From NCBI GenBank assembly GCA_028694215.1, contig JAQUTW010000004.1:1-64000 (forward strand): 64,000 nt of DNA. Direction: 5' to 3'. The notes beneath the pieces are model-generated. The model worked only from the letters and a program-made list of their open reading frames with translations. It was not told the DNA's origin and made no database searches. Origin of the DNA: Paludibacteraceae bacterium. GTDB taxonomy: Bacteria > Bacteroidota > Bacteroidia > Bacteroidales > Paludibacteraceae. The position numbers and the translations under genes are program-made. Of this stretch, positions 58,801 through 64,000 are shown one piece after another; positions within the stretch are counted from its first letter, which is position 1; every line of letters starts with the position of its first letter.

Positions 58801-60424
58801 AAAGGAACAGATTAAGGCAATCAACAGTAATGATGATTTCACAGCAAGTCAAAAGGAAGAGCGTGTAAAGCAGACCGAACAGATTGCAGAGTTCAACACG
58901 CAAGATGCCGCTACCACCATATTGGGTGCTGATGCCGAAATTATCGAAACAGAACTTAACGGAATCGTTGCAGATGTTGAAGGTCAGTCGCTCACTACGA
59001 TAATGGCTAATATAGAAACGCTTCGTGGCGAGATAAAAAAATTAAAGAAAGAAGGCGGCGACCCTGCTAAAGTAGCTAAAGCCGAAGCTGCGTTGGCAGC
59101 ATCGTTGAATAAAGTAAACGAAGCGCAAAACGATGTTGGCGACAGCAGCAAAAAGACAGGCGACAAGATGGAGTTGTCCTATAAGGGTGCTACTAATACA
59201 TTGAAGAATGTCGTTACCGTCTGCAACGATATTAGTTCCTCTTTCGGCGATATGCTTTCAGATGCTGGCAGTGATGCGTTGAGTACGATTACGAATGTTG
59301 CAGGAATGACGATTTCGATGATAACTTCCATACAATCCATATCTGGTGCTGCCGCTGCTTCAATGTCTGCAGTAGAAAAGGCTTCCGTAATCCTTACAAT
59401 CATATCTGCCGCCATAGCCGTTGTTATGGCAATCGTCAATGTTATGAGTAAATATTTCAGCAAGAGCGCACAGATACAGGAACAGATTGAAAAAAGTAAG
59501 AAACGTATCGAAGAGCTAAAAGTTACATACGAGGAACTTGAACGTTCGATGAAGAAAGCTATCGGAACAGAATACTACCAAAAACAGATTGAACTTGTAA
59601 AAAATCTAAACCAGCAAGTAAAAATATACGACCAAGCCATATTGGATGCGCAAGAAAAAGTTGATGAATCTGGTACTGACAAGAAAAAGGAAAAGGCGCA
59701 AGAACAGCTTGATGATTTGGAAAAAGAAAGAAATGAAGCGATTGACAAGGCAGACGACAACATTGATTCGTTTTACAAAGAATTAATTAGTACCGATTTG
59801 AAAAGTTATTCAGAAAGTCTTGCCGAAAGCATCGTTGAAGGATTTTCAGATGGTGTGTCTGATTTGGGTGCAGTATGGGATGAGGCTTTTGACGAAATGA
59901 TGAAAGGCATGATACAGAAGCAAATTTCAATGCAACTTGAAAGAAACTTGTCGAGAGTGTTTGATACAGTGAAATCGGCTTTTGGTGATGGCGACCAAAC
60001 TCTATCACAGAGTGAAATTGATGCTATTAAGTCGCAGTATGAAGCAGCAGAGGCTCTTTCCGAATCACAGATGAACGAGTACAAACGATTGATGGAAGAA
60101 CTTGGCTTGACAGATACTGCGGAACAGAGTGCCGAAAAGAAAGGTTTTGCCGCAATGTCGCAAGATACCGGCGATGAGTTGAACGGTCGTTTTACAGCAA
60201 TCCAAATATCGACTGCGAGCATCGACACCAATGTGATTGATATTCGTAGAATCAACGCAGAAATGCTTGAACGTGTGAAAGAAGGTGCATACCATATCGA
60301 CGTAATATCTGGAATTGCTGAAAATCAGCTTATCGAACTCCGTGCAATAAGCGCCAATACAGCTGCACTCAAAGAAACGAATTTACGCTTGAAGAAGATA
60401 GAGGATAACACGAATAAACTTTGA
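55841..60424 (+). CDS. Tail tape measure protein
   Basis: 1527 aa, tape-measure N-terminal region, long coiled coil, hydrophobic segments. Confidence 0.92.
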   Translation: MAQGLHFEITGDHDGLDKALKESRQGLKDTAKTAEEQSNGIESSIKKIGVAAGVTFGVAQVKSFVQEVINVRGEFQKLDIAFETMIGNKAESDKLMAQVIDTAAKTPFDLQGVANGAKQLLAYGLEADQVNGTLIRLGDIAAGLGVDLGRLTYLYGTTMTQGRLYTQDLNQFTGAGIPMIKELALQFGVAEKDVKGLVEAGKVGFPEVQKVIEKLTSEGGKFYNLMEKQSASLSGQVANLEDSFSQMLNNIGAQTEGVLYKGIEIASSLVENYEQVGKAIGGLIVAYGSYKAALMSISAINKSMATVKHTEEAKSLFDLLAAEQKEQVSKLGLEVTSKEYYQTVKKEIEINLKASSITLEKARAEVVASSQTLSAKRAEYVSAKELEIQKKAELVTVRATGNAKKIANVESQLSAASSKREAAAIQFQSASRDFNAKKTAVETAAKRNNTLQTNVNTASQNANASATNILSVAKTKLVTALNKAKAAALANPWMLLAAAVAVVAYGIYKLVTRETEYERAQRKVNDAIQEHKDKLEQDKQESQKYLGIINDTTLSLAAQTKAWTDLQKVSEAFKGYSPAELQKMTPAEQAKILADYQSKSEKQNNTSLQKQYEDDIKRIQGNIEAVKAGGNNQGSAAALIALNKELEVAKLGLKNITDVIREQDNAEKLANMTSEQRIAHWQKEIDKNKEIINDAILTGKTYDKVTAKIDEYQKLIASEKRADTESNVHNKEHYETKKKDAELKLAKMDISQKGSTEWNEQEKIIKDAETALKAWGDKTENAFAKAYKESLQKASDAAIEVEKKRTKDKKKLIDIDLKQTIDGIERERKEYKKEYGSKADTSAFDRRITSAKLKAEIDYDDVDKEFEKFYKELEKSNKQLQFDLDISALNDELEAATGVTEQLKIQDTIREKMKNREMEKIGEEEKEDLKKVREEGGDVQKVTDHYQEKREKTEAKFKKEDIGEEITERTKSYKEYAERVIEIEKWKKEQIKAINSNDDFTASQKEERVKQTEQIAEFNTQDAATTILGADAEIIETELNGIVADVEGQSLTTIMANIETLRGEIKKLKKEGGDPAKVAKAEAALAASLNKVNEAQNDVGDSSKKTGDKMELSYKGATNTLKNVVTVCNDISSSFGDMLSDAGSDALSTITNVAGMTISMITSIQSISGAAAASMSAVEKASVILTIISAAIAVVMAIVNVMSKYFSKSAQIQEQIEKSKKRIEELKVTYEELERSMKKAIGTEYYQKQIELVKNLNQQVKIYDQAILDAQEKVDESGTDKKKEKAQEQLDDLEKERNEAIDKADDNIDSFYKELISTDLKSYSESLAESIVEGFSDGVSDLGAVWDEAFDEMMKGMIQKQISMQLERNLSRVFDTVKSAFGDGDQTLSQSEIDAIKSQYEAAEALSESQMNEYKRLMEELGLTDTAEQSAEKKGFAAMSQDTGDELNGRFTAIQISTASIDTNVIDIRRINAEMLERVKEGAYHIDVISGIAENQLIELRAISANTAALKETNLRLKKIEDNTNKL

Positions 60425-60431
60425 TAATACT

Positions 60432-60917
60432 ATGGAAAGGAAGAAATTTATCGACGCAAGGAACGAACTCCTCGCAACGATGATAAAGGACAAGCATTGC
60501 GCTAAAAGTGTAGCAGCCGTCAGAAGTTGCTCGTCAATCAAAACTCTTGCATCCGTTCTCGGAAAGTTCCGCATCGAGTTGGCAGGCGAGAATTTTCCGA
60601 CGATAAGTTGGTTGCGAAAGTGGTTTACATTTGAGCGTGAAGTACTTGCAGACAACGGTGTCCTATTGGACTGTTGGAAAGAAATTACAAACTACGAAAA
60701 GGAAGTTACTTTTCTATTTGGTCATAGTTGTTTAACTGTTGAATCAAGGCATATTCCTATTAAGTACATAGTGTGCCGCAATCAGTCGAAAGTCAGGATT
60801 TATGCCGATGGCTTTTCTTTGTGGCACGTTTTGCTGCAAGATGAATCGGAGTGCGAGATTGTTGAAAAATCAGAACACAGCAGAATTATATTAATCGACA
60901 AAAGGAAGAAGCTATGA
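60432..60917 (+). CDS. Tail protein of unknown function
   Basis: Position after tape measure. Confidence 0.5.
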   Translation: MERKKFIDARNELLATMIKDKHCAKSVAAVRSCSSIKTLASVLGKFRIELAGENFPTISWLRKWFTFEREVLADNGVLLDCWKEITNYEKEVTFLFGHSCLTVESRHIPIKYIVCRNQSKVRIYADGFSLWHVLLQDESECEIVEKSEHSRIILIDKRKKL

Positions 60918-61342
60918 ATATATCACTTAATGGCGCTAACATCACAACTTTCGGCTTGACGATGTTGAAAGGCAGCCTCGACAATCTTTTGAAGCCAGCC
61001 GAAATGAAACCGCTTGTGCTTAACGAAAATTCAAGTATTGACGGATCTATTGCCATAACGTCAAGCAGAAAGGTAAAAGCACGTGACGTGTCCGTATCGT
61101 TTTTGGTAAATGCCAATAGCAGACTTTTGTTATCGCAACGTATAGATTCGTTAATCCAATCACTTATCAATGGAGATATGGACGAATATAGCAACTACAC
61201 AGGTGTAAATTCTTTATCCATAAATGACATAAGAAAGATATTTCGGCTTGTTTACCTACGTTTTGACAAGTATGCAGGTTTTGGTGCCAACAGCGCAACC
61301 GTGTCAATCCAATTTAAAGAACTCAATCCAAACGACAGGTAA
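60914..61342 (+). CDS. Distal tail-like protein
   Basis: Position and size. Confidence 0.5.
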   Translation: MNISLNGANITTFGLTMLKGSLDNLLKPAEMKPLVLNENSSIDGSIAITSSRKVKARDVSVSFLVNANSRLLLSQRIDSLIQSLINGDMDEYSNYTGVNSLSINDIRKIFRLVYLRFDKYAGFGANSATVSIQFKELNPNDR

Positions 61343-61344
61343 TT

Positions 61345-64000
61345 ATGAGAGATATAACGATATATGCGCAAAATGGCGATGTTCGATTTGTTGCGCCGAT
61401 AACAGACAGTTGCGAGCGTGTGCATAATTTGCAGACAGAAAACCATGTGTCGCTTGTATTCAACTATGATAGCAAAACCGTTTTTCTTGCAGGCGACTAT
61501 GTTGTGTATAGAGGCGAGCGTTTTAGTTTGATAGAACCGTATTATCCTGAACGAAAAGCTACAAACCATTACTATTATGATGTAAAGTTCAAAGCAGTTG
61601 AGGAACACTTTATCAGACCTATATTTTTTCGCTATGTAAGTGTCGGTGCTCAGACGTGGAAAGAACCGGAGTTTTACTTAAATGCCAACTTGCAGACAAT
61701 TGCTGAAATCATAATCGATTCACTTAACCGTGCAAATTTTGGCGTTACATTTACATTGCCGTTCAATAACACTTATGCTGATACAGAACTTAAAGCGTTG
61801 TCGTTTTCAGGAGTTAATATTGCTGATGCCATTAGTTACATTGCAGAACAGTTTGAAACTGAGTGGTGGATAGAGGGCGGTAATATACTTCATTTCGACA
61901 AGTGCGAGTACGGCGATTTTATCAATCTTTCCGATGAGTATGAAGAAGTTGGCGAAGTTTGGAAGAGTAGAGGAGTTAAAGATGTGCAGGTTTCAGGCAA
62001 TAGTGAGAATATCCCTCAACGTGTCTATGCTTACGGAAGTGAAAGGAATATCACACGTCAGACTACCAGCGTTGGCAATATGAATGTCAGTTACGCCAAA
62101 CGCCTGCATCTCAATGAATCCTTGTATCCTAACTTTTGCATCGAAGTTCCGAACGTTACTTCAGGGATTGAGGAAGTCAAGTTTTTTGACGACATATATC
62201 CACGCCGTGTCGGGACGTTAGGTTCTGTACGTGTCGCAGGAACGGCTGAATTTCCTATATACTATGTCCACGATAATGTTATACCTTCAATGTTTAACCC
62301 TCGTGAATTGCTTATAGATGGTTGTACGATGATGATGCGCTTTGTAAGTGGTTATCTTAACGGACGTGATTTTGAGGTAAATTGGCACGCTGAAACTGAC
62401 GAGTGGGAAATCATCAACCAGACAGAAGATGAAGTCCAGATACCTATGGGCGCATTCATACCACGTGTAGATGATGAGTATGTACTTTTGAACATGAGAA
62501 TGCCGCAAGTGTATATATCACTTGCGCAGCAAGAGTTGGCTGAAGCTGCCTTAAAGTATGTTGAAAAACTTTCGCAATCAGTTCCCGAAACCACGTGCGA
62601 CAGTGAACCTACTTTTTTCAGAGAGCATAACGTAAGCCTTAACGTCGGCAGTAAGGTTCAACTTACTTGTTCGCATTTCCGTGAAGGGATTTTGCAGAGC
62701 CGTGTCATTCAGTATAGCCATCCGTTGAACGATATTTACAATGTTAGTTTTACTTTATCCAGCGGACGTGTTACAGGTCGTTTAGCAGCAATTGAAAATG
62801 CCATTTCCGAATCTGTTTCAGCCATTGACGGCGTGCAACAGGTAACACGCTCAATAAGCCGTCAGAGTTGGCACAACGCAAAGGAAATGAGTGAAATGCT
62901 TGATTCGTTGGTCAAGGAAATGGTGCTTGTAGGAGTAGAGGAAAATCAGTTTGTCTTGACTTGTGGCATTAGCTTGAACAATCTAATTAATACGTTTTCG
63001 TTCACAAAGGGAAAACTTGTACATACTGTGTATGACGGCGAATGGGTAATTCCTGTAACTGATGTCGATTTGGCTAATTATGACGATGACACTCCATACT
63101 ATGTTTATGCGAAGTGCAGCAAGTCAAGTGTCGATGATGCCCTAATCGTGCTATCTGCGAATAAGGTCGAATGCGAAGCCGTAGCAGGGTATTATCACTT
63201 TCTGCTTGGCATATTGTCGAGCAAGTTTGAAGAAAAAAGGGTTTTCAATGAAACAAGCGGATTGACACAAATTGCCGGTGGAACAATCACCACTCAAGTT
63301 ATTCAAGATGCTAACAGAAATCTTATCATAGACTTTTCGTCAGTGCCTCCGAGAATAATAGCACGGAACGGTGCGAAGATAAGCGGCAACATCGAGTTCA
63401 ACACCGAGACAGGCGAAATTGTTGATTACAATGCGCTGCTTGCGAGAATCGGTTTGATAGCTGATGAAACAGTCGATAACCTCGAAATTGGTGGCAGGAA
63501 CTTGTTGAAGATGAAACAGTTGAACGCTAAAAATATTGTTGGAAATAGTACGATAGATAACGATAACTCGACAGAGATAGTTTTACACTGCAATCATAGT
63601 AGTTGGTCGATATTACCTATATCTAACTCGGTAGCCTTACTTGGTAAGAATCAGGATTTTGTAGTTTCGTTTGAATATAGAAACGCTGATGCTAATTTCG
63701 GTTTTGAAGGTACTGCTACTTCTGGGACTGCTGAACGTATATTTACTAATGACCAAGTCGCAAGCTATATACAAGTCGCAAATGCAGGTTGGAAAAGGTT
63801 TTCAAAATCATTTAACAGTGGAAATTGTGATGATTTCGGAGGATTAAACTTTCGTGGTACTGCAGATGTTCGTCATATAAAGATAGAGATAGGTACGAAA
63901 TTTACTGATTGGACACCAGCTCCTGAAGATATACAGAGCGATTTGGATATACTGACATCAATGAAAGTTGGCGGTGAAAACTTATTCCCGATAGACAGGG
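61345..64000 (+). CDS. Large tail/fibre protein, truncated by window edge
   Basis: Open frame from ATG 61345 (MRDITIYAQNGDVRFVAPITDSCERVHNLQTE...) to the window end. Confidence 0.75.
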   Translation, partial: MRDITIYAQNGDVRFVAPITDSCERVHNLQTENHVSLVFNYDSKTVFLAGDYVVYRGERFSLIEPYYPERKATNHYYYDVKFKAVEEHFIRPIFFRYVSVGAQTWKEPEFYLNANLQTIAEIIIDSLNRANFGVTFTLPFNNTYADTELKALSFSGVNIADAISYIAEQFETEWWIEGGNILHFDKCEYGDFINLSDEYEEVGEVWKSRGVKDVQVSGNSENIPQRVYAYGSERNITRQTTSVGNMNVSYAKRLHLNESLYPNFCIEVPNVTSGIEEVKFFDDIYPRRVGTLGSVRVAGTAEFPIYYVHDNVIPSMFNPRELLIDGCTMMMRFVSGYLNGRDFEVNWHAETDEWEIINQTEDEVQIPMGAFIPRVDDEYVLLNMRMPQVYISLAQQELAEAALKYVEKLSQSVPETTCDSEPTFFREHNVSLNVGSKVQLTCSHFREGILQSRVIQYSHPLNDIYNVSFTLSSGRVTGRLAAIENAISESVSAIDGVQQVTRSISRQSWHNAKEMSEMLDSLVKEMVLVGVEENQFVLTCGISLNNLINTFSFTKGKLVHTVYDGEWVIPVTDVDLANYDDDTPYYVYAKCSKSSVDDALIVLSANKVECEAVAGYYHFLLGILSSKFEEKRVFNETSGLTQIAGGTITTQVIQDANRNLIIDFSSVPPRIIARNGAKISGNIEFNTETGEIVDYNALLARIGLIADETVDNLEIGGRNLLKMKQLNAKNIVGNSTIDNDNSTEIVLHCNHSSWSILPISNSVALLGKNQDFVVSFEYRNADANFGFEGTATSGTAERIFTNDQVASYIQVANAGWKRFSKSFNSGNCDDFGGLNFRGTADVRHIKIEIGTKFTDWTPAPEDIQSDLDILTSMKVGGENLFPIDR

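Noticed and set aside
1-64000. CRISPR arrays or classical IS elements
   Set aside because: No regularly spaced repeat array and no transposase with terminal inverted repeats were seen by eye; a systematic search was not possible.

Overview
The window is from a Bacteroidetes (Bacteroidales-like) chromosome. Positions ~1-22,100 are ordinary chromosome: a methylmalonyl-CoA epimerase / Na+-pumping decarboxylase operon, a cluster of secreted proteins with T9SS-like C-terminal tails, mtaB, PPi-dependent PFK, an AspT/YidE-type transporter, trxB, a DHH phosphoesterase, apgM, lysS and nadC. From ~22,200 to the window end (64,000) there is a temperate siphovirus-like prophage, still open at the right edge. 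In order it carries: integrase; a leftward lysogeny operon with a repressor and an HsdR-N-like nuclease; early regulators; a recombination/replication module (SbcC-like, RecT-like, MBL-fold, clamp-like, DUF4373, NinG, RusA); an opposite-strand MuF-zeta toxin fusion; a methyltransferase; a late operon with DUF488, a PLP racemase-like protein, an amidoligase-acyltransferase-like fusion, a ParB-like protein, an ATP-grasp ligase, TerS and TerL; then portal, capsid, tail tube, tail chaperone, tape measure and tail proteins. Most interesting points: (1) a racemase/amidoligase/ParB/ATP-grasp cassette translationally coupled to the terminase genes; (2) one palindromic operator found at four promoters, including the opposite-strand MuF-zeta toxin; (3) a canonical A_AAT_TTT -1 frameshift site in the tail chaperone gene; (4) iteron-like 21-bp repeats inside the replication gene; (5) two tRNA-like structures in the prophage. 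All assignments were made by eye from sequence motifs. No database search or folding program was run.
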